DNA of 64,000 nt from DATIKM01 sp035477595 (lineage in GTDB: Bacteria; Armatimonadota; Chthonomonadetes; Chthonomonadales; CAJBBX01). Below, one piece after another: positions 49,154 through 58,071 of this stretch. The stretch spans positions 1 through 64,000 of the forward strand of contig DATIKM010000059.1 of assembly GCA_035477595.1 (NCBI GenBank). Reading direction: 5' to 3'. Made by a program: the position numbers and the translations under genes. The notes beneath the pieces were generated by a model that searched no databases, had not been told where the DNA came from, and was given only the letters and a program-made list of their open reading frames with translations. Position 1 is the stretch's first letter; each line of letters opens with the position of its first letter.

Positions 49154-49925
49154 CGCGGTTGCGGAGCCCTGCGCCGACGCCCACCCGAGCGCGCGAGTCC
49201 AGGGAACTCTCATCGCCCTCGACCAGGTCGGGAAGGTCTACCCGGGGCCAAACGCGACGAGAGCGCTCAGGGACATTAACCTCACCGTGTGCCCCGGCGA
49301 GTTCGTCGCCATTCTGGGGCCGTCCGGTTCCGGCAAGAGCACGCTGCTGCACCTCGCTGGAGCACTGGACCGGCCGACGGAGGGCACGGTGCGGATCGCC
49401 GGCGAGTCGCTGACCGATCTGGACGACGAGGGCCTCGCCCGCCTGCGCCGGCGCCACATCGGCTTCATCTTCCAGTTTCACTACCTCATGCCGGACTTCA
49501 ATGTGCTGGAGAACGTGCTCATGCCCACCGCGCTCTCGGATGGGTGGGGGAACCGTGCCGCCGAGCGCGAGGCCCGAGAGCTGCTGGAGCGGGTCGGGCT
49601 GGGCGACAAGTGGCGCAACCGCGCGACCGACCTCTCCGGCGGCCAGCAGCAGCGCGTCGCCGTCGCACGGGCGCTCGCTGGCGGCAAGTCGCTCGTGCTG
49701 GCGGACGAGCCAACCGGGAACCTGGACACGCGCAACAGCCACGCCGTGTTTCGGCTGCTGCGCGAGTTCCGTGACCGCGAGGGGACGACGTTCATGATCG
49801 TGACGCACGACCTGCACCTGGCGAGCCAGGCGGACCGCATCGTCACGATAGTGGACGGCAGCGTTGAGGATGACCGCCGGAACCTGCCCCTGGGTTTCGG
49901 GAACCCGGCCACCGAGCCGTCGTGA
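49146..49925 (+). CDS. ABC exporter ATPase (LolD/MacB/DevA-like)
   Basis: This 259-residue ATP-binding subunit powers the preceding permease. Walker A is GPSGSGKST and the Q-loop is FIFQFHYLMPDF. The signature is LSGGQQQRVAVARAL, Walker B is SLVLADEPTGNLD, and the H-loop is VTHDLHLA. The FxxLxPxxxVxENVLMP wording (MPDFNVLENVLMP) is characteristic of LolD/MacB-type ATPases. ATG 49146 overlaps the permease stop. The three genes form one unit (46368-49925). The substrate is unknown. Confidence 0.95.
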   Translation: MGDAVAEPCADAHPSARVQGTLIALDQVGKVYPGPNATRALRDINLTVCPGEFVAILGPSGSGKSTLLHLAGALDRPTEGTVRIAGESLTDLDDEGLARLRRRHIGFIFQFHYLMPDFNVLENVLMPTALSDGWGNRAAEREARELLERVGLGDKWRNRATDLSGGQQQRVAVARALAGGKSLVLADEPTGNLDTRNSHAVFRLLREFRDREGTTFMIVTHDLHLASQADRIVTIVDGSVEDDRRNLPLGFGNPATEPS

Positions 49926-49988
49926 GGGGCGGGATGCCCCGTACGAGGCGTCGTCAGCGCCAGGGCGCCAGTTGGTCGCGATCCGCGC

Positions 49989-52715
49989 CTACCTGCGCTC
50001 GCCGGGCGGAGCAATGATGCGCACCGCGTCGATCTCGATCCGCACGCGCCCGTGGTTGCACGGGTCAAACCGGAACCCCGTCACCGCGCCGCGGAAGCGC
50101 GGAGAGACGTTCGGTGTGAACCGCACCGTGCGCCACTCCCCGTCGAGCCGCACCGGCGCCGAGACGCTCTGCGCTTCGTTGACTGGCGCCGTCGCGGTGC
50201 TCCAGAAGAGCCTCGCATGGTCCTCCACGGGCAGCGGGACCAGCGGCGTGAGGCGCATGCGCACCTCAACCGCGGCGCACTCCGATGCCCGGAGGGCGAG
50301 CGGCGGGCTGAGGATGGCGGGGTCGACGCCGGAGCTCTCGCCGGACCACGCGCCGCCCTCGGCGCGCACATTCGTCATGAACATCATCGCCATCCAGTCT
50401 TCCATGGAGCGGTCGAACGTCCAGTCGCGCCGGCGAACTGGCTCCACCTGCACGGTGGGCACGCGGACGCCGGCGTCCTCAGGCGTCAGGTCGACCTGTG
50501 GGCCCGCATCCGGCGCGAAGACGGAGCGGATCGCGTCGAGGTAGCCGAACCCGAACTCCTGGTGCGGCTCGATGTAGGAGCCCTCTCCCCACTCGTTCCA
50601 CGCCTCGACCAGCACCATCGGAAGCGCCCTGGCGGGGTTCGCCTCCACGAAGCGGCGCGCGTCCGCCAGATGCCGGCGGAAAAGGGCCGGAGTGCGCCCG
50701 GTCCGCACCAGGGCGTTGGCGCCGTGCCAGGGACGTGCGTCCCAGCCGCCGTTCACGGGAGTGAGGATCGGGATGGGTGAGGTGTCGGCGATGCGCTGCC
50801 ACCACTCGCGGTGTGGTGCGAGGAGTCCCTCCCACGGCCAGGCGCCAGGGCCGCCCGGCGTGCCGAGCGCCGGCCAGGTGTAGGCCGTCACCGCGTCGTA
50901 CCCGTCGCGGCCCATCTCAGCGGCTTGGGCGGGGTTGCCAATGACCGCAATCAGGTAGAGCCCTGGCAGGCCCGCCTCGCGGCAGATCGCTCGCATCTCC
51001 TCGAGGGCGGCGGCCTTTTCGCCGGGCGGCAGGTCCTCCCGGATGCGGCTCGGCTGGAAGATGATGACGACAGGCTTCCCGTCCACCGTCTTGTACTCCG
51101 GGCGACGGAAGTAGTGCTGGATCCAGAAGCGGGTCACCTCGCGCAGGTCCTCCCGCGAGGTGGTGTTCGGCGGGTTGTGGTTTGCCCAGAGCAGACAGAA
51201 ACGCAGCAGGTTCCCGTGGCGGGACATGAACAGCCCGTCGTGGAGCGCGTGCTCCAGCATCCGGTCGCCGCCCACCCAGTACCAGCAGTAGGCGAAGAAG
51301 GTGATGCCGTGCTCGACGGCCCACCGCACGTGCCAGTCGGCGATCTCCGGCTCACCCTCGCGGTACCAGCCGAGCGCAGGCCGGCGCTCAGGGAAGCGTG
51401 TGATGGGCGCCCACTGGCCGGGTGCGCGCCAGCCTGGGAAGTAGTACACGCCCACATCCAGCGGCCCGCGCACCGGCCTTGGCGGACGGATCGCCGTTCT
51501 GGCCGGGAGGGGCGGATGGACGGGGATGGTGGCGGAGCCGGTCGCCGGGGCGCCGCCAGCGCGCCGCACCGACACTCGCAGGGCGTGCCGACCGGGCCGG
51601 TCGAAGCGCACCATCCAGCGCCACACGGCTTCCTCGGCGAAGGCGAGCGTCGCGGGTCCCGGCGCGGGTCGCTGAACGATGCGGCCGCCAGCCGGCAGCG
51701 CCAAGGTGGGGACCATGGCGCGCGCCACTGCCCCACCGCCGTTCTGCACGCGCGCGACCACCGGGAATGGCCGGCCCGCTCGTGGCATAGTCTGCTCCGC
51801 CGCGAGCGCGACGACCCGGAGGTCGGGAGGGCCCTGCGGCGCCGCAACCACGCGCAGGCTTTCCACCGTCACGGCGTCCCCGGCGCGCTCGCCCGGTCGC
51901 AGTCCCATGGCCTGAACGCGCCCCAGCCATGCCGGCGACGCGAGCATGTCTACGTTCACCACGCGCATCCTGCCGTCCGCCGTCACCGGAAAGCGCAGCT
52001 CCTGCAGACCGTGGGCGCGGTCCGTGGCAAAGACTACGGAGGCGGTCTGCGGTCCAGAGGAGGCCAGGCGCACGGCGACCACCGCGCGCTGTTCGGCGTC
52101 AACGTCGACCGGTCGCGCCAGTGCGAAGCCGCCGTGCGCCCGCATGGTGAGGCGCGCGCCGCCCGCCACGCCGGCCGCGGCGACCTTCTGCGCGATCGGC
52201 CAGGCGCCGTCGGCGGCTGTCGCCTCCACGATCCGAACGGCCCGCAGGGCGAACTCCGCGCCGTCGTAGGGGTCGATGCGGAGCTGTACGATGCGGCGCT
52301 CGTTGTGCCAGAACGGGTAGACGCGGACCGTCTGCCAGCGCATGCCGCCCTGCACCGGTGCGAGCGTTAGCTTCGATTGATCGAGCCCGGAGTGCGGCCC
52401 TTCGCGTGTGCCGCTCCAGAAGAGCTCGACGTTTCCGGCGCCGCTTGCAGCGATCTCCAGCTCGATCGCCTGGAAGGCGCTGGCGGGCACCTCGAACCAG
52501 GGCTCGAATATCATCTGCGGGTCGGCACCCTCGCATCGGAAGCGCAGCGCGCCGTTCTCGATGCGCACGTTGCGCATCTCGGTGTTCGGGCGCCACTGCG
52601 CGAGGCGCTCCGGCGTGTCGAAGCGCCACTCTCGGAGCAGGCGATCTGCCCGCGCGCTGTGCGTAGCGCAGGTAAGGAGCGCAGCCACAAGGAGAGGGAG
52701 GACGTACCTAGCCAC
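49989..52715 (-). CDS. Secreted protein with GH99-like/WbsX-type TIM barrel
   Basis: This 908-residue exported protein has a signal peptide (ARYVLPLLVAALLTCATHSARA). Two or more beta-sandwich or carbohydrate-binding-like regions cover about 25-420. The GH99-like domain runs about 435-770: VGVYYFPGWRAPGQWAP, WHVRWAVEHGITFFAYCWYW, FCLLWANHNPP, PVVIIFQPSRI, and the active-site-like MVLVEAWNEWGEGSYIEP. A C-terminal beta domain follows. WNEWGEGxYIEP is the well-known end of GH99-like and WbsX proteins. I start at GTG 52715, which overlaps the preceding stop and has GGAG 9 nt upstream. It is coupled to the beta-helix gene upstream. The substrate may be mannan-like or a rhamnan/heteropolymer; unknown. 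Confidence 0.82.
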   Translation of the reverse strand: MARYVLPLLVAALLTCATHSARADRLLREWRFDTPERLAQWRPNTEMRNVRIENGALRFRCEGADPQMIFEPWFEVPASAFQAIELEIAASGAGNVELFWSGTREGPHSGLDQSKLTLAPVQGGMRWQTVRVYPFWHNERRIVQLRIDPYDGAEFALRAVRIVEATAADGAWPIAQKVAAAGVAGGARLTMRAHGGFALARPVDVDAEQRAVVAVRLASSGPQTASVVFATDRAHGLQELRFPVTADGRMRVVNVDMLASPAWLGRVQAMGLRPGERAGDAVTVESLRVVAAPQGPPDLRVVALAAEQTMPRAGRPFPVVARVQNGGGAVARAMVPTLALPAGGRIVQRPAPGPATLAFAEEAVWRWMVRFDRPGRHALRVSVRRAGGAPATGSATIPVHPPLPARTAIRPPRPVRGPLDVGVYYFPGWRAPGQWAPITRFPERRPALGWYREGEPEIADWHVRWAVEHGITFFAYCWYWVGGDRMLEHALHDGLFMSRHGNLLRFCLLWANHNPPNTTSREDLREVTRFWIQHYFRRPEYKTVDGKPVVIIFQPSRIREDLPPGEKAAALEEMRAICREAGLPGLYLIAVIGNPAQAAEMGRDGYDAVTAYTWPALGTPGGPGAWPWEGLLAPHREWWQRIADTSPIPILTPVNGGWDARPWHGANALVRTGRTPALFRRHLADARRFVEANPARALPMVLVEAWNEWGEGSYIEPHQEFGFGYLDAIRSVFAPDAGPQVDLTPEDAGVRVPTVQVEPVRRRDWTFDRSMEDWMAMMFMTNVRAEGGAWSGESSGVDPAILSPPLALRASECAAVEVRMRLTPLVPLPVEDHARLFWSTATAPVNEAQSVSAPVRLDGEWRTVRFTPNVSPRFRGAVTGFRFDPCNHGRVRIEIDAVRIIAPPGERR

Positions 52716-55395
52716 GGTTGGCGATCTCCAGGTCATCGAGGTAAAGCGAGGTGGCGATGGTGGCGTTCGAGCTGAATCCGATCCATGTGATCTGCTCGAA
52801 GTCGCGCGAGCCGACCGGTAGGTCGGCGAACTCGCGGGCCGGCTGGCCCGGTATCTCGACGCGCAGGCTCCAGACGCTCCTGCGCGCGGGGCCGATCGTC
52901 GAGCGCACCGTGTAGCGCACCCAGACGTCCGGCGGGATGCGAAGGATCTCCCTGCCGCCTACCGTCAGTGCGCCTCTATCGATCTGGAAGCTCGGGCCAA
53001 CGCGGTAGAGCGGTGTTCGCCAGTCCCGCCACTCGTGGTACATCACGGTGTCGGCCGCGACGCGCATGCCGAACGAGCAGGTCGACTCGCCGCGCGCGTG
53101 GTTGGGCTGGAACACCAGGTGTGGGTTGAAAGCGTGTTGCAGGTCCGGCGCGTCGGCGATCAGCAGGCTGCGCCTGCCGGAGGCCGCCGTCTCCTCGGTG
53201 ACCGCAATGCGGTCTCCCCGGCCCTCGGTGTTGTTCTGGGCTTCGGGGCACGGCGCGCCGGGCGGCACGCGCTCGAAGTCTAGCCTCACACGCATCGGCG
53301 GGGCCGGCGGCGGCTCTGGCGCGAACACGACGGGCGGGTAAGTCACCGAGGCAGCCAGCCTGCGCCACGATGCCGGGCCAAGCACGCCTGCGCGCGAGGG
53401 GTCGAACGGCTGGAACCCTATGCGCGACGCGGGCGAGCCTGGCCTCAGGCGAAAATCGCCGCGCTCCGGCGCCACAAACAGCGGGTCGGCGACGATCGAA
53501 CCGGCGTCATGGCCGAGGGCCTGCCACGCGGCGAGGTCGCGTCCCTCGAAGGTGACAGGCCTGCCGCCTGCCCAGTAGAGGTTGCGTTCCAGACGCACGT
53601 TGGCGTCGGCCCACGAGCCGGTGAAGAGCGGCCCCTGGTCCCACAGCACGATGTTGCGCTCGAAGGTGAAGGAGAGATGGGGCTCGACGCGCGAGCGCTG
53701 GAGCTGGCCATCCATGCTGTAGGCAAGGATGTTGTTGCGGATCATGTTGCCGCGCCCATAGTGCTGATGGTAGGTCCCCGTCTTGACGTGGTGGACGAGA
53801 TTGCCCTCCATCAGGTAGTCCGCGCTGCCTTCGTCGTTGTAGAGGCCCCACCCACCACGCCCGTACCGGTCGTACGAGTACACGTGGTGGATGTGGTTGT
53901 GGCTGACGCTCGATCCCCCCGATGCCCCGAGCGTGTAGACGCCGCCCATGTCGCTCAGCACGCCCTGGCCTATGTTGTGGATTCGGTTGAACTCGATTGT
54001 GTTGCGCTGCGCCAGGCTCTCGGCGTAGCCCCAGGTCCACCCCACCGAGACTCCGGTGTAGAAGCCGCCCGAGATGTCGTTGTGGGTGATCCGGTTCTCA
54101 CCGCTCTGGCCGATCCAGACGCCCACCGCGCCCCGGTGCATCTGTCCGTAGCCCTGCACAATGCAGTTGTGCATCGCGATGCGGCGGGTTCGGTCGGGCC
54201 CTTCGGGTCGGATGACGCCCTCGCCGATCCGTACGGCGCCCCCGCCGAGGTCGCGCAGCAGGCTGCGCACGACCGAGCTGTCCGTGCACCCTCTCCGGAA
54301 CCAGATGCCGTAGGTGCCCACGTGGGCGATCTCGCAGTCGCGGAACGAAACGTGTCGCCCATGGTCCACCATGATGGCTGCTGGCACCGTGTACGCCGCC
54401 TGGCCATCCGCCTGGCCGGTCGCCGGGCGCAGATACTGCCCGTGGCGGAACGCGATCCCCTCGAACCGGACGTGCTCCACCTTGCGGTCGGCCGTGCCCT
54501 CAATGCGCACGAAGGCCTCGGCGACAGGCGCCACGACGACCGCGCGCCGCATGTCCTCGCCGCGACGCGGCACGTACCAGATGACGCCCTGGCGATCGAG
54601 CATCCATTCGCCGGGCTCGTCGAGTGCAGGCAGCAGGTTCTCCAGGTGGTACCGCTGCCGCGGTCCCCAGTCAAGGAACGGCCAGGGCGCCGGACCGACT
54701 GTGACCACTGCGTCGCCGTCGATGCCGGCGATGGGCAGCACCGAGACCTCCCACGAATGGAAGGCCACCACCACCGCCGCGCGCAGGTCCTCCTGGCTGA
54801 GCGCGCGCAGCGGAGCAAGGTCCTCCGGCCGGCCGCGGAACGCCCGGCGGGCCAGGTTGGCATCCTGGCCGGTGAGGGGGTCGACGCCATAGTCGACCCG
54901 GCCGGTCGTGTAGTAGTACCAGCGGTTGGGCGTGCGCGCGCGAACGGCCCGCCGGCTGTTCACCCATAGCTGCTCGAACCGCCAGCCCGCCGGCACGCGC
55001 GCTCTCCAGCGTCCGCCGCCCGCGGGCTCCCAGCCGACGATGCGCCGCCCGCCGGTGACCACCGGCCGAGTGCCCGCCGCGGCCCTGTAGACCACCGGCG
55101 CGCCCGCAGCGCCGCCGTCTCGCGGTTCCAGCACCAGCGGGGAGGTCACGCGGTGCTCTCCGGCGGCCAGCGCGATCGTCACGGGGCCTGATGCGCGACC
55201 GCCCGCTCGAAGCGCCCGTAGAGCGTCGCGCGCGCCGGCGAGCGAAGCGAGCGGACCGTCAGTTCGCGACGCGTTGGGGCGCGCCAGCCGGCCCGACCAA
55301 CTGTCATCGCCAAGAGGGGACACGTGCAGCGTGGTCTCGGCTCGCGCGGGCGCGGCTGCGCACGCGAGCAGGGCGACGATGAGCGCAGGCCTCAT
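52708..55395 (-). CDS. Secreted right-handed parallel beta-helix protein
   Basis: This 895-residue protein has a signal peptide (RPALIVALLACAAAPARA). It begins LHVSPLGDDSWSGRLA (the start common to right-handed beta-helix enzymes and DUF1565-type proteins). The coil repeats are at about 360-640, with the typical Asn/Gly-rich turns (FRDCEIAHVGTYGIWF, ENRITHNDISGGFYTGV, NTIEFNRIHNIGQGVLSDMGG, VSHNHIHHVYSYDRYGR). A C-terminal beta-sandwich (about 690-890) may bind carbohydrate. It could be a polysaccharide lyase or an epimerase-like glycan enzyme. Catalytic residues cannot be assigned. GGAGG precedes ATG 55395 by 7 nt. The next gene overlaps it by 8 bp. Confidence 0.85.
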   Translation of the reverse strand: MRPALIVALLACAAAPARAETTLHVSPLGDDSWSGRLARPNASRTDGPLASLAGARDALRALRAGGRASGPVTIALAAGEHRVTSPLVLEPRDGGAAGAPVVYRAAAGTRPVVTGGRRIVGWEPAGGGRWRARVPAGWRFEQLWVNSRRAVRARTPNRWYYYTTGRVDYGVDPLTGQDANLARRAFRGRPEDLAPLRALSQEDLRAAVVVAFHSWEVSVLPIAGIDGDAVVTVGPAPWPFLDWGPRQRYHLENLLPALDEPGEWMLDRQGVIWYVPRRGEDMRRAVVVAPVAEAFVRIEGTADRKVEHVRFEGIAFRHGQYLRPATGQADGQAAYTVPAAIMVDHGRHVSFRDCEIAHVGTYGIWFRRGCTDSSVVRSLLRDLGGGAVRIGEGVIRPEGPDRTRRIAMHNCIVQGYGQMHRGAVGVWIGQSGENRITHNDISGGFYTGVSVGWTWGYAESLAQRNTIEFNRIHNIGQGVLSDMGGVYTLGASGGSSVSHNHIHHVYSYDRYGRGGWGLYNDEGSADYLMEGNLVHHVKTGTYHQHYGRGNMIRNNILAYSMDGQLQRSRVEPHLSFTFERNIVLWDQGPLFTGSWADANVRLERNLYWAGGRPVTFEGRDLAAWQALGHDAGSIVADPLFVAPERGDFRLRPGSPASRIGFQPFDPSRAGVLGPASWRRLAASVTYPPVVFAPEPPPAPPMRVRLDFERVPPGAPCPEAQNNTEGRGDRIAVTEETAASGRRSLLIADAPDLQHAFNPHLVFQPNHARGESTCSFGMRVAADTVMYHEWRDWRTPLYRVGPSFQIDRGALTVGGREILRIPPDVWVRYTVRSTIGPARRSVWSLRVEIPGQPAREFADLPVGSRDFEQITWIGFSSNATIATSLYLDDLEIANRG

Positions 55396-55466
55396 GCGTT
55401 CCGCCTCCGTGGGACAGGCTGGGTTGCGCGGAGGTTCGCCGGCGCGCGCGCGCGCTCCTGCCGCGC

Positions 55467-56342
55467 TTAGCCGGCGACGAGCTGGACCACGAGGCCGGCG
55501 GCTATGCTCACGGCGAGCAGCAGCGCCAGCACCCGCAGGGTATCGACCCGGCTCGGGTTCTCGCGCATGAGGACGAGGATGCCGGCGCCGCCTGCCGCGC
55601 TCAGGCCCGCGATGGTGGCGCCGAGCCCGATGGCGCCGTCGAGGTAGGCCTCGGTGATCGCGACGGACGAGGCGCACGTGGGAACTAGGCCAATGAGTGC
55701 GGCAATCACGGGCTGCAGCGGCGAGTCCGCGAGCAGCAGGCGGCGGAGGCCGTCCTCGCCCGCGCGGTCGACCGCCATCTCCAACGCGAGGGTCACCAGA
55801 AGGACGAAGGCGAAGACCAGCACCGTGCGTTCGAGCGCGCATCGCCAGACGGGGCGGTGAGGGTGTATGCAGGCGGCGCGGCGCCCGCTTGCGGGCGCCG
55901 GCGCATCCGGCCCGGCATCCGCGGCCGCAGTTGCTGCGTCGCCGTTGCGCCGCCGACCCAGGGCATCCACCGCGAGCCCCGCCACGATGGCGAGCACGAC
56001 TTTGATGCCCAGGATGGGCGCCAGCGCTCCGATGGCGGAAGACCCATGGGCCAGCATGAGGGGCACGGCCTCATCGGACGTGGACAGAAACGCCGCCAGG
56101 AGCGTGCCGAGCGTCACGGCGCGACGTGCGTAGAGCGCACTGGCCATGGCGCTGAAGCCGCACTGCGGCACACAGCCGAGGGCCGCCGCCGCGGGAGGCC
56201 CTCCGGGCCCGCGCAGGCGGAGGGTCCGGTCGAGCGACGGGCCGTACCGATGCTCCATCCACTCGAGGGCCAGGAAGATGGCCGCCAGGAACGGGAGCAT
56301 CGGCAGCGTGTGATGGAACGCCTCGTGGAACGCTTCAATCAT
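55467..56342 (-). CDS. Putative heavy-metal/manganese exporter (ArsP_2-type permease)
   Basis: This 291-residue membrane protein has about eight to ten hydrophobic segments in two related halves. Each half has a Cys-bearing signature: LGCVPQCGFSAMASALYARR then TLLAAFLSTSDEAVPLML, and LVPTCASSVAITEAYLDGAI then GATIAGLSAAGGAG. This matches the family of predicted metal exporters often linked with Fur-type regulators. A His/Cys-containing hydrophilic loop (ACIHPHRPVWRCA) lies in the middle. It follows a fur-like gene in the same direction (93 bp), which supports metal homeostasis. Which metal is moved (Mn, As, other) is not settled. Confidence 0.78.
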   Translation of the reverse strand: MIEAFHEAFHHTLPMLPFLAAIFLALEWMEHRYGPSLDRTLRLRGPGGPPAAAALGCVPQCGFSAMASALYARRAVTLGTLLAAFLSTSDEAVPLMLAHGSSAIGALAPILGIKVVLAIVAGLAVDALGRRRNGDAATAAADAGPDAPAPASGRRAACIHPHRPVWRCALERTVLVFAFVLLVTLALEMAVDRAGEDGLRRLLLADSPLQPVIAALIGLVPTCASSVAITEAYLDGAIGLGATIAGLSAAGGAGILVLMRENPSRVDTLRVLALLLAVSIAAGLVVQLVAG

Positions 56343-56396
56343 CGGCGCCTCGATGCAGCCCTCTGGCGGCAGAACATGGGTGGCATTCTACCATAC

Positions 56397-56408
56397 CGGA
56401 ATAATCCG
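56397..56408 (-). promoter_or_regulatory. Short inverted repeat upstream of the metal exporter
   Basis: CGGA-ATAA-TCCG is a 4-bp dyad around AT in an AT-rich patch of the fur/exporter gap. It could be part of a Fur-family operator. It is too short to be certain. A TAGAAT hexamer lies between it and the exporter start on the minus strand. Confidence 0.3.
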
Positions 56409-56435
56409 ATGTGGGTTCCGGATGCTGGCAGAGGC

Positions 56436-56867
56436 CTATCGGGCTCCACATGCGCACTTGGAGCAGTGGCCGTACAGCTCGAGCGCGTGGCTCACCGTTC
56501 GGAAACCCGGGTCCTCCGCCGGCGATGGGAAGTGGTCCGGCAGCGGGCAGTGGGGCACGCAGAACGTCTTCCCACAACGGAGGCAGATGGCGTGGTGGTG
56601 GTGATTGTCGCCCTGGAACTCGTAGCGGCTGCTGGCGCGGCTCTGGAGGTGGAGCTGGTTCACCAGGCCCGTGCTCGCGAGGAGCGCGAGATTGCGGTAC
56701 ACGGTGTCGAGGCTTGCCCGCCGGCCGTTCTCGTGGAGGACCTGGAGCACCTCCGCGGCAGTGAGGGGATGGGGGGCCTCCACGAGCGTGCGCAGGATGG
56801 CTACGCGCTGGGGGGTGATCCGCTCCCCCATCGCTCGCAGCCGGACGACCACGCCGGTCAGGTCCAT
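56436..56867 (-). CDS. fur: Fur-family transcriptional regulator
   Basis: This 143-residue metal-sensing repressor has a winged helix (ERITPQRVAILRTLVEAPHPLTAAEV, DTVYRNLALLASTGLV) and a dimerisation domain with metal-binding residues (NHHHHAICLRCGKTFCVPHC, then GHCSKCACG). The C-terminal CxxC-type pairs are typical of the structural zinc site. The family covers Fur, Zur, Mur and PerR, and the sequence alone does not fix the metal. I start at ATG 56867, with GAGAGG 7 nt upstream; ATG 56873 is nearly overlapped by that RBS. It is in tandem with the metal exporter. Confidence 0.92.
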   Translation of the reverse strand: MDLTGVVVRLRAMGERITPQRVAILRTLVEAPHPLTAAEVLQVLHENGRRASLDTVYRNLALLASTGLVNQLHLQSRASSRYEFQGDNHHHHAICLRCGKTFCVPHCPLPDHFPSPAEDPGFRTVSHALELYGHCSKCACGAR

Positions 56868-57006
56868 CGACATACCTCTCAATCGGGTGCACTCCGCCCC
56901 CGGAGCCATCGATGCCGCCCTGGGCGCGCGCAGCCGGCAACCGGCTACTCCGGGGGCAGGGGCTGTGCTGAATGCGCGGACGGACGGGCTGGGCGGCGCG
57001 CCGCTG

Positions 57007-57909
57007 CTACACCTTGCGGTGCTCGGCCTCCAGGGCGAGTGTGCCGTCGGGCAGCGTCACCGGGCTGTAGTCGCCAAAGAGTATGCCATCCGTCGTGACC
57101 AGCACGGCGTAGACCGCGAAGGCGAGCGCCCGGATCTCTATCTCGGCATGCGGCGACGCCCGCATCTCCAGGAAGTGGCGCCATGCGCGGGCGTTGCCTG
57201 TCACGACGATGGGCGCCTCCGCCTCGTTGGGCAGGAGAGCCCGCGCCGCCTGCTGCACCTTCTTGCGCAGGTCGGTTCGGGCCTCGGCGCTGAGAAGGGC
57301 CTCGCCGCTGCGCTGACGCTCGATAAGGGCGTCCGCCACCGCGGCGTAGTCGGCAGCGGCGCGGTCGATGCGCTCCACGAACCGGGCGTGCAGTGCGGGG
57401 TCCTCGGCGAACTCCGGCCGCTCCACGAAGCGGAGGATCCTCCCGGAGACGTACCGCTGGCTGAGCTGGGAGAAGCCGAATCCTGCTCGGTGACGCACCA
57501 GCTCGTGCGTCACGCTCCGCGATATGCCGTAGAGGAGCAGCGAGTAGCAGGCATGCTCCAGCACCGAGCCGTGGCCGGACTGCTTGATGTTGTCGAAGTA
57601 GCGGTCAGCATCGCGGTTGTACGTGCGCCTCGGGCCGAAGCTGGCGTAACAGAGCTGGCCCGCCACCTTGCAGAGCATGGCGCCCGGCGGCATGGGCGTG
57701 GTGTCCTCGACGTACTCCGCGAAGCGGAGCCCCGGGTCGAACCCGTCGAGGAATGCGCGCAGTCCCTCGAGCGACACGGCCGGGCGCGCCAGAAGCTGGA
57801 CGCCGGGCTCCCTGAGGTAGGGGGTGCCGCGCTCGGTCCGGAGTGTGGCGGCAGGTGTGCCTGGGTAGCCGGACCCGTCGCCGGCGAGACGTTCGCGTGG
57901 GTCCTTCAT
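57007..57909 (-). CDS. thyX: FAD-dependent thymidylate synthase
   Basis: This 300-residue flavoenzyme makes dTMP from dUMP with methylene-tetrahydrofolate. Features: ASFGPRRTYNRDADRYFDNI, SGHGSVLEHACYSLLLYGISR (the EH and H motif), the ThyX signature as RHRAGFGFSQLSQRYV, and RAWRHFLEMRASPHAEIEIR. The usual RHRxxSxxxxSxRY pattern has one extra residue here, and Ser is replaced within it. An extended N-terminus (about 75 residues) precedes the core, longer than the smallest ThyX. No thyA is visible. The RBS is weak before ATG 57909, so the start could be slightly different. Confidence 0.92.
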   Translation of the reverse strand: MKDPRERLAGDGSGYPGTPAATLRTERGTPYLREPGVQLLARPAVSLEGLRAFLDGFDPGLRFAEYVEDTTPMPPGAMLCKVAGQLCYASFGPRRTYNRDADRYFDNIKQSGHGSVLEHACYSLLLYGISRSVTHELVRHRAGFGFSQLSQRYVSGRILRFVERPEFAEDPALHARFVERIDRAAADYAAVADALIERQRSGEALLSAEARTDLRKKVQQAARALLPNEAEAPIVVTGNARAWRHFLEMRASPHAEIEIRALAFAVYAVLVTTDGILFGDYSPVTLPDGTLALEAEHRKV

Positions 57910-58071
57910 GCCCCAAGGTTCGCCGCGAGGGGCTCGCGCTCCTGCGCGTGTCGCTGGCGCGCGGACGAGCAGGAAAACGCGCGCGCGCGTCGAACCACCG
58001 CCATACGGGCCGGCGGAGCCCCGCAACGCGCGCCGCTGGACGTAACGCATCCGTGAGGAGCCGGAGCCGCC

